A stretch of 64,000 nt of DNA from Streptomyces rhizosphaerihabitans. Lineage in GTDB: Bacteria; Actinomycetota; Actinomycetes; Streptomycetales; Streptomycetaceae. Location of the stretch: the NCBI RefSeq assembly GCF_025399795.1, contig NZ_JAODTZ010000043.1, positions 1 through 64,000 on the forward strand. Reading direction: 5' to 3'. The notes under the pieces are model-generated. The model did no database searches, was not told the origin of the DNA, and worked only from the letters and a program-made list of their open reading frames with translations. This document shows positions 41,652 to 50,065 of this stretch, piece by piece (position 1 is the first letter of the stretch; the number at the start of each line of letters is the position of its first letter). Position numbers and translations under genes: made by a program.

Positions 41652-42878
41652 CTAACCCGCCGGCTCGCGGGCCTCGCTCTGCGATCTGGTCGTCACCCGC
41701 CCTCGGGCGGCCGCGACGACGGCTGACCGGCGCAGGGCGATGGACATGCGCACGAGGTCGCGCGGGCCGTCGGCGTGCGCGAACGGGGATCCGGTCGCGG
41801 GCGGCGCGGACGCCGCCTCCGCCGAGCTGATGACGCGGCCCTCCGGGTCGGCGGCCCTGGCCCGCACCGCGACCGTCACCATCGCGGCGTCCGCCTCGGC
41901 ATGTGCCTCGGTGGCGGAGGAGCCCGCCGCGACCGCGGCGCCGTACGCCCGCAAGCGGACCTCGGAGTCGAAGTAGGGGTAGAGGCTCAGCATGCCGTCG
42001 TGGATGTCGGACTCCCGCTGGGTGACCTGGAGTTCCGCGGGCGACCACCACGAGATCCGTACCGCTCGGTCCTCCGGTACGGAGACCGGCTTCAGTTCGC
42101 GCCACAACGGCCCGAGTCTGCGGTAGGTCGACCAGGTGTTCCAGCTGTCCCCGATGCGCCTCCAGGCCAGCGGAAGACAGAAACCGACGGCGGTGATCTG
42201 AGCCCCGGCCGAGGCGAGCATGGGTGCCACATCGGTGCTCAGACCGTCGAGGTTCGTGCCGTTCCAACGGGCCACCACGGCGGTGAACTTGGCGGCGGAG
42301 TAGGGGATGTTGCACAGGGAGCCGAAGGCGATGACGACCAGTCCGGCCCGCAGCCGGCCGCGCACCTGGATCGCCCAGCGCCAGCACATGACGTTCATCG
42401 CGACACCGGCGACGGTGAGCGACGCGAGGTAGAGCACGATCATCTCGCGGATGAAGGGGGTGTTGGCGTAGTAGGTGTCGAGGTCCCGCAGCCGTTCGAC
42501 GGGGGCGTCCCCGAGGGCGAACAGGGCGATCAGCGCCACCCCGACCACGGTGTACCCGAGGATCCAGCGGCGTGACAGCCGTCGGGTCGCCTCGGGCGGT
42601 CCGCCGCGCCAGTTGATGATCAGGACCAGACAGGAAGCGCTGTAGGCACTCAACAGGCAGTAGACCAGGGGGGCCGAGACATTGGGTATCCGGGTGATGT
42701 CGTTGACCGCGGCGATGGTCGGCGGGGCCGCGAAGAGGAACACCAGGCCCGCGAGGGCGAGCAGTACGCCCACGGAGCGCAGCAGCGGGTCGCGCCAGCC
42801 GCGCAGCAGCGCGGGCCCTTTGAAGGCGATCGCGGCGCCCATGGCGACGGCCGGGGTGTAGTAACTGGATCCGTCCAT
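41652..42878 (-). CDS. MAB_1171c-family integral membrane protein
   Basis: A 408-aa protein with about seven transmembrane segments in the first 240 residues (SVGVLLALAGLVFLFAA; LVYCLLSAYSASCLVLII; ILGYTVVGVALIALFAL; MIVLYLASLTVAGVAMN; AGLVVIAFGSLCNI) and a cytoplasmic C-terminal half. It matches my memory of the MAB_1171c putative transporter family of actinobacteria. It is the third gene of an XRE, protease and membrane-protein set, starting 13 bases after the protease stop. The ATG at 42878 has GAAGG ten bases upstream. Function unknown; a protease-regulated signalling or export role is plausible. Confidence 0.8.
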   Translation of the reverse strand: MDGSSYYTPAVAMGAAIAFKGPALLRGWRDPLLRSVGVLLALAGLVFLFAAPPTIAAVNDITRIPNVSAPLVYCLLSAYSASCLVLIINWRGGPPEATRRLSRRWILGYTVVGVALIALFALGDAPVERLRDLDTYYANTPFIREMIVLYLASLTVAGVAMNVMCWRWAIQVRGRLRAGLVVIAFGSLCNIPYSAAKFTAVVARWNGTNLDGLSTDVAPMLASAGAQITAVGFCLPLAWRRIGDSWNTWSTYRRLGPLWRELKPVSVPEDRAVRISWWSPAELQVTQRESDIHDGMLSLYPYFDSEVRLRAYGAAVAAGSSATEAHAEADAAMVTVAVRARAADPEGRVISSAEAASAPPATGSPFAHADGPRDLVRMSIALRRSAVVAAARGRVTTRSQSEAREPAG

Positions 42879-42891
42879 GGCGCCAGGGCCT

Positions 42892-43440
42892 TCAGCCCCG
42901 CGGCCCGCGACAGCCCAGGGACGCTTCGATGCGGCCGGCCAGACCGTGCCGCTGCACCGGGCCACGCAGCGAGGAACCGGCCAGCCAGGTACGGCACTTG
43001 CTGGCGAGCAGGAGACCGAAGCTCTCGGCCTCCTGCTCGTCGGCGAGGTCGAAGCGGGTCCGCGCGGCCACTTTCAGGACGGTGGCCTGAAGGTCCGCGC
43101 GGTCGCTGAGTAAGCGTGCCGCGACGGCCGCGCCGTCGACGTGATGGCTGCAGTGCCCGGCCTTCATGTGCCACAGCTCGTGGCCGAGGATGACCAACTG
43201 GTGGTCGGGCGCGGTGCGTTCCTCGATGACGACGAGGTCCTGCTCGGCCATGTCGAGCCACAGGCCGCTGGCGGTGCCGGGCGGGAAGGCGGCCGTACGG
43301 AACTGGACGGGACGGCCGCGGCGTCTGCTCATCGCGCAGCACAGCGCCGCGTAGAGGTCGGTGGGTGCCGCCGGCGCGGGGAGTGAGAGCTCCGAGACCA
43401 GCTCGCCGCACAGGCGGCGCATTTCCCTTCCGATGCCCAC
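42892..43440 (-). CDS. ImmA/IrrE-like zinc metallopeptidase, contains a TTA codon
   Basis: A 182-aa protein with the zinc-protease motif HELWH at residues 87-91 (HExxH) and a downstream glutamate-rich DEQEAESFGLLL that could supply the third ligand. ImmA/IrrE proteins cleave or inhibit a partner XRE repressor. The GTG at 43440 has GGGGAG five bases upstream and lies 14 bases after the XRE stop. Codon 110 is TTA (43113-43111), so its translation may depend on bldA while the XRE gene before it does not. Confidence 0.82.
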   Translation of the reverse strand: MGIGREMRRLCGELVSELSLPAPAAPTDLYAALCCAMSRRRGRPVQFRTAAFPPGTASGLWLDMAEQDLVVIEERTAPDHQLVILGHELWHMKAGHCSHHVDGAAVAARLLSDRADLQATVLKVAARTRFDLADEQEAESFGLLLASKCRTWLAGSSLRGPVQRHGLAGRIEASLGCRGPRG

Positions 43441-43454
43441 TGATCTCCCCCGGC

Positions 43455-44111
43455 TCACGACTCTGGCCGTTTGACGCTCTCCAGGAGCATGTCCAGCCAT
43501 TCCGCGACCTTGTCCCGGTGCTGGTCGGTGGGCAACTGTGCGGCCCGCCAGGCGATTCCGCGGACGCCGTGGTCCAGGAGCAGCCGCTCCAGCGGATCGT
43601 GGGCGACGGAGGCCGCCGCGCGTTCGCGGTCGGCGAGCCGTTGCAGGAGTTCCTGTTCCGAGCGCTGGAGGGCACCTATGAGCGCTTCGGAGTCCTCGGC
43701 CGTGAGGAATCCGGCGTGCACCCGGAAGAAGCGCTGGATGGCGTCGCAGTGCTCCATGGTGGGGCGCCGGTCACCGTTGATGAGGGCGCCCGCCTGCTGG
43801 CGCGACATGCCGGCGCCGTCCGCGATCTCCTGCTGGGTGTAGCGGCGGCCGTTGGGCTTGAGCCGGGTGCGGCGCAGCAGGTCCAGACGCTGCAGGAACC
43901 GTGCCTGCAGGTCGGGTTCCCCTGCGGGGCGGCCGTTGAGCAGGGCCCTCGCCACGGGTTCGGGGACGCCGGACTCGGCCGACAGCCGCCGGACGTCGAA
44001 GACTTCGGCGTGCAGCACGCCGAGCCGGTCGGCGAGTGCGGTGACCCTGGCCACGACGGCCTGCAGCAGAACCGTCGCCGTGGCGCACGGAACCTCGAAG
44101 CCATCCGTCAC
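43455..44111 (-). CDS. XRE-type regulator
   Basis: A 218-aa protein with a central XRE/lambda-repressor helix-turn-helix (residues 91-118: YTQQEIADGAGMSRQQAGAL). An N-terminal helical region precedes it, and a C-terminal helical region ends HRDKVAEWLDMLLESVKRPES. It heads an operon with an ImmA/IrrE-like protease, the arrangement in which the protease inactivates the repressor. A near-perfect 20-bp palindrome at 44251-44270 upstream is a likely binding site. Confidence 0.85.
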   Translation of the reverse strand: MTDGFEVPCATATVLLQAVVARVTALADRLGVLHAEVFDVRRLSAESGVPEPVARALLNGRPAGEPDLQARFLQRLDLLRRTRLKPNGRRYTQQEIADGAGMSRQQAGALINGDRRPTMEHCDAIQRFFRVHAGFLTAEDSEALIGALQRSEQELLQRLADRERAAASVAHDPLERLLLDHGVRGIAWRAAQLPTDQHRDKVAEWLDMLLESVKRPES

Positions 44112-44250
44112 CGACAGATCTCCTACGTCTCTCTCAGGTGGCTCTCACGAAGTTCGGGAACCATGTGGACACGAAGGTCAGAAACCATCCCGGCCGCAAG
44201 ACCGGGGAGCCAACCGGAGCGTAGCCCCTCGCTCGAACTCACATCCAGGT

Positions 44251-44270
44251 CTCGCCACAACTGTGGCGAG
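44251..44270. promoter_or_regulatory. 20-bp palindrome, probable operator of the XRE regulator
   Basis: CTCGCCACA and TGTGGCGAG flank a central AC, giving two perfect 9-bp arms. It lies in the 269-base divergent region between the XRE gene and the MmyB-like gene, 140 bases from the XRE start and 36 bases upstream of the plus-strand -35. Confidence 0.7.
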
Positions 44271-44305
44271 ATTCAGCCGTCAACAGGCGCCAAATGCCAC
44301 GATAG

Positions 44306-44334
44306 TTGACACGCCCGTCCCGGAGCAGCAGGAT
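44306..44334 (+). promoter_or_regulatory. Promoter of the MmyB-like gene
   Basis: A perfect TTGACA (44306-44311) is followed after 17 bases by CAGGAT (44329-44334). Transcription would begin near 44341 and read the gene at 44381. Confidence 0.6.
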
Positions 44335-44380
44335 CGGGGCGCCGCGTGAAGGCCGCAGAGGCAAGAGGGGTGACCTCCCG

Positions 44381-45040
44381 ATGGCGTACCAGGCAGGAAG
44401 GCAGCGGTCCCAGCCGCGACCTGTCCCCGAGAGTCTCGAAGCGCAGGCGTACCTCCAGGACTACGCCACGCTGCTCGAGGCCGTCCCCTTCCCCTCCGTC
44501 GTCTTCGACCACCGCTGGGACGTCGTTCTGTCCAACGCCGCGTTCGAGACACTTTTTGACGGCGTCGCCGCCCACCCGACCGCCATGCCGGGCGACAACT
44601 TCCTGCGCTTCGTCCTGTTCCATCCGGACGCGGGGTCGATCCTCGGTGAGCACGAGTCGAGTTGGTGTCTGCCGATGCTCGCGCACTTCGCGGCGGCGGT
44701 GGAGCGGAACGGCCAGGACCGCGGACTCCAGTCGATCCGCCGGGACATCGCCCAGGACCCGATCATGGACGCCGCCTATCGGCACGGCCTTCCGCACTGG
44801 ATCCAGGCGGTCGGCCCGCGCGCGGTCGAGCACGACGGCGCCGTGCGCCCGCTGGTGCACCCCGATCCGCGCTGGGGCAGCACGGACTGCAGGATCGTCG
44901 CCGACACTCCCAGGACCCTTCAGGACATGGGCTATACGCGGATGACCCTGGTGCTGCGCGAGGCGGTCAGGCCGGTCACGGGCGGACCGCGCAAGGCCCG
45001 CAAGACACGCAACGGCGCGGCGGAGCTGCGAGCGGTGTGA
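44381..45040 (+). CDS. MmyB-like ligand-binding-domain protein without a helix-turn-helix
   Basis: A 219-aa protein whose body (about 25-200) matches the MmyB-type ligand-binding domain usually found after an XRE helix-turn-helix: TLLEAVPFPSVVFDHRWDVVLSNAAFETLF, DNFLRFVLFHPDAG and VHPDPRWGSTDCRIVADTP. The family is known to bind fatty acids. Here the DNA-binding domain is absent, so it may be a stand-alone sensor working with the divergent XRE protein. The basic tail (RKARKTRN) is unusual. The ATG at 44381 has GAGGGG upstream. Confidence 0.8.
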   Translation: MAYQAGRQRSQPRPVPESLEAQAYLQDYATLLEAVPFPSVVFDHRWDVVLSNAAFETLFDGVAAHPTAMPGDNFLRFVLFHPDAGSILGEHESSWCLPMLAHFAAAVERNGQDRGLQSIRRDIAQDPIMDAAYRHGLPHWIQAVGPRAVEHDGAVRPLVHPDPRWGSTDCRIVADTPRTLQDMGYTRMTLVLREAVRPVTGGPRKARKTRNGAAELRAV

Positions 45041-45162
45041 CCCGTCCGGCCCGGCCGGTGCAGGTCGGCGCTGTGGTGCGGGCCTTGGCGGCGCGCTTCG
45101 GGCTCGCGCGCGGGTGGCCGCGGTGCCGCGCTTCACGCCGGGCGCGTGCGCGGCTGTGGAAC

Positions 45163-45957
45163 TCAGTCGGCCGGCGTCACGAGGACGAGGGGCACGCCGT
45201 CGCACGGGACGAGCCGCAGGTCCTCGTGGCGCGTGCTCCGGGCCGCCGCCAGCACGGCTGCGAAGTCCGGCCCCCTGGTGAGTGAGCCGGCCAGGTGAGC
45301 CGGGTCGGCGGACGCGGCCACCCGCCCCCGCGCGTTCACCAAGTAGGAGGCTCCGGGCAGCCGTTGGAGGAGCGGGACGACCGCGCCCTCGAAGTGCCGC
45401 AGATACACGTCGGCCGCGGCGACCCCCACGAAACGGCCCTCCACATGGACCGGCGCGGACAGGGTCAGGCTGTACTCGTCGGAGCAGAGGTAGTCGACAT
45501 AGGGCCCGGCGACCGCGCGCTGCCCGGTGTCGCGGGGGAGGGCGAACCAGTCCCAGTGCGTGTAGTCCGAGTACGCGGACTGCGCCGGATCGAGGTCGAG
45601 CAGCAGCGGTCGTACGCCCCCGTCGGAGCCCTGCTGCCACCACTCCAGCCACGCCGGTACGTCACCGAGCAGGCCCGGTGCCGCCACGAAGCCGGCGCCT
45701 GACACCAACTCCTGGCGGGTGAGCCGCAGGTGGAGCCCCGGGCGCAGTGCCGCCAGATCCACCGTCGCGGGGCGGCGGCCCTGCCCGGCGACGCGGGTGA
45801 GCAGCGCGGTCGTATCGGCCCGGGTGTCGGCGACCGCGGCGAAGACGGCCTCCAGCGCGCAGCGGACCTGCGCCGCGACGGCCGCCTCGGCGATGGTCGC
45901 ACCCGGGGTCGCGTCAAGCGTCGCCGTCGCGCCGACCGGAGCGGGGCTCCTGCCCAT
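45163..45957 (-). CDS. Cache-domain sensor-like protein
   Basis: A 264-aa protein without membrane segments or signal peptide. Residues about 20-255 resemble a PDC/Cache ligand-binding fold (CALEAVFAAVADTRADTTALL; SDEYSLTLSAPVHVEGRFVGVAAADVYLRHFE; GASYLVNARGRVAASADP). The ATG at 45957 has GGAGGG five bases upstream and lies inside the FadR-type gene, overlapping it by 44 bases. Coupling to the regulator of the Pot transporter suggests it senses the imported amine or amino acid; this is inferred from context. Confidence 0.75.
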   Translation of the reverse strand: MGRSPAPVGATATLDATPGATIAEAAVAAQVRCALEAVFAAVADTRADTTALLTRVAGQGRRPATVDLAALRPGLHLRLTRQELVSGAGFVAAPGLLGDVPAWLEWWQQGSDGGVRPLLLDLDPAQSAYSDYTHWDWFALPRDTGQRAVAGPYVDYLCSDEYSLTLSAPVHVEGRFVGVAAADVYLRHFEGAVVPLLQRLPGASYLVNARGRVAASADPAHLAGSLTRGPDFAAVLAAARSTRHEDLRLVPCDGVPLVLVTPAD

Positions 45958-46732
45958 GGGTGCCCTCCAGTGGACGCGGACCTGACACGGTGCGTGGCAT
46001 CGAGAGGCGGAGGGTGATGAGCCGCGCCGTCGAGTCCTGTACGCACCGCTCGGCCAGCGCTCTGGCCGAATCGTGGGCACCATCTTGCACGGCCGAGATT
46101 ACGGAGCGGTGACGGTCGGCGACTTCTTCACGATATTCGTTGTCCCCGAGCACCAGGCACATCAGGGCGCCCACCTCCGTCTGGAGCACGACCTGCTCAC
46201 GGGTCAGCCGGGCGGACTGCGCCGCCGCGGCGAGCTCGACGTGGAAGCGGCCGTAGACGCGGCTGCGGGCGGCGGCGTCCTCGGCGGACGCCAGGTCGTC
46301 CAGCGTGCGCCGCAGCGCCTTGAGGTCGTCCGGTTCCGTGCGCTGGGCCGCGAGTCGCGCGGCCGCTCCGGACAGGGCCGCCCAATGGTCGCCCAGGTCG
46401 CGCAGTTCTTCGGTGCTCCAGCTGGAGAGCCGGGCCAACAGCCGTTCCTCGCCCGGCACTTCGGGCAGCGACACGAAGCTGCCGCCGCCCCGCCCCCGCC
46501 GCGTGGTGACCAGCCCCTGCTGCCGCAGGGCCATCAGGGCCTCGCGCAGGGTGACCGTGGACACGCCGAGCTGTCCGGCCAGCTCCATCTCTCCCGGCAG
46601 CTGCTCACCGTCGGCGAGCAGCCCCAGCTCGATGGCGTCGCCGATCCGGTGTACGACCGTCTCGACGCGCGCGCGGTTGTCCACGGGAGTGAAGACGGCT
46701 CTGCGGACGCCGTCGCCCCTGTGTTGCTTCAC
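45914..46732 (-). CDS. FadR/GntR-family regulator of the Pot operon
   Basis: A 272-aa GntR protein of the FadR class: winged helix at about 30-95 (EQLPGEMELAGQLGVSTVTLREALMALRQQGLVTTRRG) and an all-helical FCD effector domain (FHVELAAAAQSARLTREQVVLQTEVGALM; DRHRSVISAVQDG). It is divergent from potA with a palindrome in between. The start is uncertain among GTGs at 46741, 46738 and 46732; the last has AAGGTGGTG at proper distance. Its 3' end overlaps the cache gene. Confidence 0.87.
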   Translation of the reverse strand: MKQHRGDGVRRAVFTPVDNRARVETVVHRIGDAIELGLLADGEQLPGEMELAGQLGVSTVTLREALMALRQQGLVTTRRGRGGGSFVSLPEVPGEERLLARLSSWSTEELRDLGDHWAALSGAAARLAAQRTEPDDLKALRRTLDDLASAEDAAARSRVYGRFHVELAAAAQSARLTREQVVLQTEVGALMCLVLGDNEYREEVADRHRSVISAVQDGAHDSARALAERCVQDSTARLITLRLSMPRTVSGPRPLEGTHGQEPRSGRRDGDA

Positions 46733-46758
46733 GGTCACCACCTTGTGCGTTGACTCAA

Positions 46759-46773
46759 CCTTTACTCTAAAGG
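46759..46773. promoter_or_regulatory. Probable FadR-type operator between regulator and potA
   Basis: CCTTTACTCTAAAGG has perfect 6-bp arms and a 3-base centre, is AT-rich against its surroundings, and lies 27 bases upstream of the regulator's GTG in the divergent region. Size and symmetry suit a GntR dimer. Confidence 0.7.
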
Positions 46774-46855
46774 GGTCTTGAAGTTTGAACTATGACTTCA
46801 TATCTTTCCGGTCAGTGTTGCAAACGTACCTCTGCACCAGAAAGGTTCCCCGCCC

Positions 46856-47920
46856 ATGGAGGCAAAGGCGATCCGGCTCCAGGGCCTGCGAAAGTCGTTC
46901 GGTGACACGACCGCCGTGTCCGGAGTCGATCTGGAGATAGCCGACGGCGAGTTCTTCTCGATGCTCGGCCCGTCCGGCTCGGGCAAGACGACCGTGCTGC
47001 GGATGATCGCCGGATTCGAGAGCCCGACCGCGGGCCGGATCGAACTGGCCGGCCAGGACGTCACCGGCCTCGCCCCCTTCGAACGGGACGTCCACACCGT
47101 CTTCCAGGACTACGCCCTGTTCCCGCACATGACCGTCGAGGAGAACGTCGCCTACGGCCTCAAGGTCCGCAAGGTGAAGAAGGCCGAGCGGCTGGTCCGG
47201 GCCCGCAAGGCGCTCGCCGACGTACGCCTGGAAGGGTTCGGCAGGCGCCGCCCCGGTCAGCTCTCCGGAGGTCAGCGCCAGCGAGTGGCCCTCGCCAGGG
47301 CCCTGGTCGGCCGCCCCCGCGTCCTGCTGCTCGACGAGCCTCTCGGCGCCCTCGACCTCAAGCTGCGCGAGCAGATGCAGGTCGAACTCAAGGCGATCCA
47401 GCGCGAGGTCGGCATCACCTTCGTGTTCGTCACCCACGACCAGGAGGAGGCCCTGACGATGAGCGACCGCATCGCCGTCTTCCACCAGGGCCGCATCGAA
47501 CAGGTCGGCACCCCGGCCGAGATCTACGAACGCCCCGCCACCCCGTTCGTCGCGGGCTTCGTCGGCACCTCCAACCTGCTCGACGGGCAGTCGGCGCAGC
47601 AGGTCGTCGGCGCCCCGGGTACGTACAGCATCCGGCCCGAGAAGATCCGGGTCCTCAAGGAGTCCGCCGAGTCCGCCGAGTGCGCCGATTCTGCCGAAGT
47701 CACCGAGCCGGAGCACTCCACCGTCACCGGCACCGTCGCCGAGGTCGTCTATCTGGGCGACGCCACCCGCTTCCTGGTGGACCTCGACGTCGGCGGTCGC
47801 CTCACCGCGCTCCAGCAGAACCTGGAGACCTCCTCCGAGGACGTCGCCGCCCTCCGCGGCACCCGGGTCCGGCTCCAGTGGCACCGCCGCCACACCTTCC
47901 AGGTCCCCGACCCCCGCTGA
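46856..47920 (+). CDS. potA: Polyamine-type ABC importer, ATP-binding protein
   Basis: A 354-aa ATPase with Walker A GPSGSGKTT, Q-loop FQDYALFPHMT, signature LSGGQRQRVALARAL, Walker B VLLLDEPLGALD and the H-loop VTHDQEEA. The C-terminal TOBE domain (about 260-350) is typical of the PotA/FbpC group. First gene of potA-potD-potB-potC. The ligand class (spermidine, putrescine or related amines) is assigned from the family of all four genes, not proven. Confidence 0.93.
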   Translation: MEAKAIRLQGLRKSFGDTTAVSGVDLEIADGEFFSMLGPSGSGKTTVLRMIAGFESPTAGRIELAGQDVTGLAPFERDVHTVFQDYALFPHMTVEENVAYGLKVRKVKKAERLVRARKALADVRLEGFGRRRPGQLSGGQRQRVALARALVGRPRVLLLDEPLGALDLKLREQMQVELKAIQREVGITFVFVTHDQEEALTMSDRIAVFHQGRIEQVGTPAEIYERPATPFVAGFVGTSNLLDGQSAQQVVGAPGTYSIRPEKIRVLKESAESAECADSAEVTEPEHSTVTGTVAEVVYLGDATRFLVDLDVGGRLTALQQNLETSSEDVAALRGTRVRLQWHRRHTFQVPDPR

Positions 47921-47959
47921 CTCTCCCGCCCACTCCCCCCGTCACGTCTGGAGTACGCC

Positions 47960-49156
47960 GTGCGTCTCACCCCAACCCTCAAGGCCGCCGCTGCCGTCGC
48001 GGTGCTCCTCGCGGCCACCGCCTGCGGTTCGTCCGGCAGCGGATCCTCCGCGTCCACCGGCTTCAACCCGCCCGATCTCAAGGCGCAGTCGAAGCTCGGC
48101 AAGACCGAGGGACAGGTCAACCTGATCGCCTGGGCCGGCTATGTCGAGGACGGTTCCAACGACCCCAAGGTCGACTGGGTCGGCGACTTCGAGAAGCAGA
48201 CCGGCTGCCAGGTCAACTCCAAGGTGGCCGCCAGCTCCGACGAGATGGTCAAGCTGATGAAGACCGGCCAGTACGACGCGGTCTCCGCCTCCGGGGACGC
48301 CTCCCTGCGCCTCATCGCCTCGGGCGACGCGGCGCCGGTCAACACCGGCCTCGTACCGAACTACAAGGACGTCTTCAGCGGTCTGAAGAAGGGCGCCTGG
48401 AACTCCGTCGACGGCCAGATGTACGGCATCCCGCACGGCCGGGGCGCCAACCTCCTGATGTACAACACCCAGAAGGTCACCCCCGCCCCCACGTCCTGGT
48501 CCGCGGTCTTCGACGACGCCTCGGCGAACAAGGGCCACGTCACCGCGTACGACTCGCCGATCTACATCGCCGACGCGGCGCTCTATCTGAAGGCGGCCAG
48601 GCCCGAGCTGAAGATCAAGGACCCCTACGCGCTCGACCAGAAGCAGTTCGACGCGGCCGTCGCGCTGCTGAAGAAGCAGAACGCGAACGTGGGGGAGTAC
48701 TGGAGCGACTACCTCAAGGAGATCTCCGCCTTCAAGAGCGGTGACTCCGTGGTCGGCACCACCTGGCAGGTCATCGCGAACCTCACGGCCGACGAGGGCG
48801 CCAAGGTGAAGGCGTTCGTACCCGAGGAGGGTTCCACGGGCTGGTCCGACACCTGGATGATCTCCGCCAAGGCCAAGCACCCCAACTGCGCCTACAAGTG
48901 GATGGACTGGATCATCTCGCCGAAGGTGAACGCCCAGGTGGCCGAGTACTTCGGTGAGGCACCCGCCAACGCCCAGGCGTGCCAGTACACCAGCGACAAG
49001 TCCTTCTGCGACACCTTCCACGCCGCGGACGAGAGCTACTGGAAGAACATCGCGTTCTGGAACACCCCTATCGAGCAGTGCCTCGACGGCCGCACCGACG
49101 TCAAGTGCGTCCCGTACGCGAAGTGGGTCCAGGCCTGGACCGAGATCAAGGGCTGA
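47960..49156 (+). CDS. potD: Polyamine-type ABC importer, substrate-binding lipoprotein
   Basis: A 398-aa lipoprotein: lipobox LAATAC with Cys22, then a PotD-like fold (VNLIAWAGYVEDG; GQYDAVSASGDASLRLIASGDAAPV; GQMYGIPHGRGANLLMYNT; NIAFWNTPIEQC). Acidic and aromatic residues for amine binding are present but not assignable individually. GTG at 47960 with GGAG upstream. Four cysteines in the C-terminal 90 residues (CQYTSDKSFC, EQC, VKC) could form disulfides. Confidence 0.92.
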   Translation: MRLTPTLKAAAAVAVLLAATACGSSGSGSSASTGFNPPDLKAQSKLGKTEGQVNLIAWAGYVEDGSNDPKVDWVGDFEKQTGCQVNSKVAASSDEMVKLMKTGQYDAVSASGDASLRLIASGDAAPVNTGLVPNYKDVFSGLKKGAWNSVDGQMYGIPHGRGANLLMYNTQKVTPAPTSWSAVFDDASANKGHVTAYDSPIYIADAALYLKAARPELKIKDPYALDQKQFDAAVALLKKQNANVGEYWSDYLKEISAFKSGDSVVGTTWQVIANLTADEGAKVKAFVPEEGSTGWSDTWMISAKAKHPNCAYKWMDWIISPKVNAQVAEYFGEAPANAQACQYTSDKSFCDTFHAADESYWKNIAFWNTPIEQCLDGRTDVKCVPYAKWVQAWTEIKG

Positions 49157-49163
49157 TCGAACG

Positions 49164-50054
49164 ATGACCACCACCGCGCAGGCCGCCGGACGCTCCCCCG
49201 TCCGGCGGCTCGCCGGGACCCTGCACCGGCGTCCCCGGCTGCGGCTGTCCCTGCTGCTTACCGCACCCCTGCTCTGGCTGGCGGTGCTCTATCTCGGCTC
49301 GCTGGCCGTGCTGTTCGTCTCGGCGTTCTGGACGACGGACTCCTTCACCTCCGAGGTCGTGAAGGTCTGGTCGACCGACAACTTCCACCAGCTGTTCACC
49401 CTGCCCGTGTACCGGCAGGTGATCCTGCGCAGCATCGGTGTCGCCCTCGCGGTGACCGTCCTGTGCGCGGCGATCGCCTTCCCGATCGCCTTCTACACGG
49501 CCCGGATCGCCCGGCCCGAGCGGCGCCCGCTGCTCGTTGTCGCCATCCTCACGCCGCTGTGGGCGAGTTACCTCGTCAAGGTGTACGCCTGGCGGCTGAT
49601 CCTCTCCCAAGGCGGCCTCGCCGACTGGGTGTTGAAGCCCCTCGGGCTGAGCGGACCCGGGTACGGGCTGGTCGCGGCGATCATCGCGCTGACCTATCTC
49701 TGGCTGCCGTACATGATCCTGCCGATCCACGCGGCGCTGGAGCAGCTGCCCGCCAACCTGCTCGACGCGTCGGCGGACTTGGGCGCCGGGGCGGCCCGCA
49801 CCTTCCGATCGGTCGTGCTGCCGATGGTCCTGCCGTCCGTGGCCGCCGGCTCGGTCTTCACCTTCTCGCTCAGCCTCGGCGACTACATCACCGTGCAGAT
49901 CGTCGGCGGCAAGACCCAGCTCATCGGCAACGTCGTCTACTCCAACATCGAACTGAACCTGCCCATGGCCGCCGCGCTCGGCACGGTCCCCGTCGTGGTC
50001 ATCGTGGTGTACCTCCTCGCGATGCGCCGCACGGGCGCCCTGAGCAGTCTCTGA
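49164..50054 (+). CDS. potB: Polyamine-type ABC importer, permease 1
   Basis: A 296-aa inner-membrane permease with six predicted transmembrane segments and the EAA-type cytoplasmic loop DASADLGAGAARTFRSVVLPMVLPS that docks on the ATPase. It starts 7 bases after the potD stop. Two-permease organisation with the next gene is standard for Pot systems. Confidence 0.92.
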   Translation: MTTTAQAAGRSPVRRLAGTLHRRPRLRLSLLLTAPLLWLAVLYLGSLAVLFVSAFWTTDSFTSEVVKVWSTDNFHQLFTLPVYRQVILRSIGVALAVTVLCAAIAFPIAFYTARIARPERRPLLVVAILTPLWASYLVKVYAWRLILSQGGLADWVLKPLGLSGPGYGLVAAIIALTYLWLPYMILPIHAALEQLPANLLDASADLGAGAARTFRSVVLPMVLPSVAAGSVFTFSLSLGDYITVQIVGGKTQLIGNVVYSNIELNLPMAAALGTVPVVVIVVYLLAMRRTGALSSL

Positions 50055-50065
50055 GGAGCCCCGCT

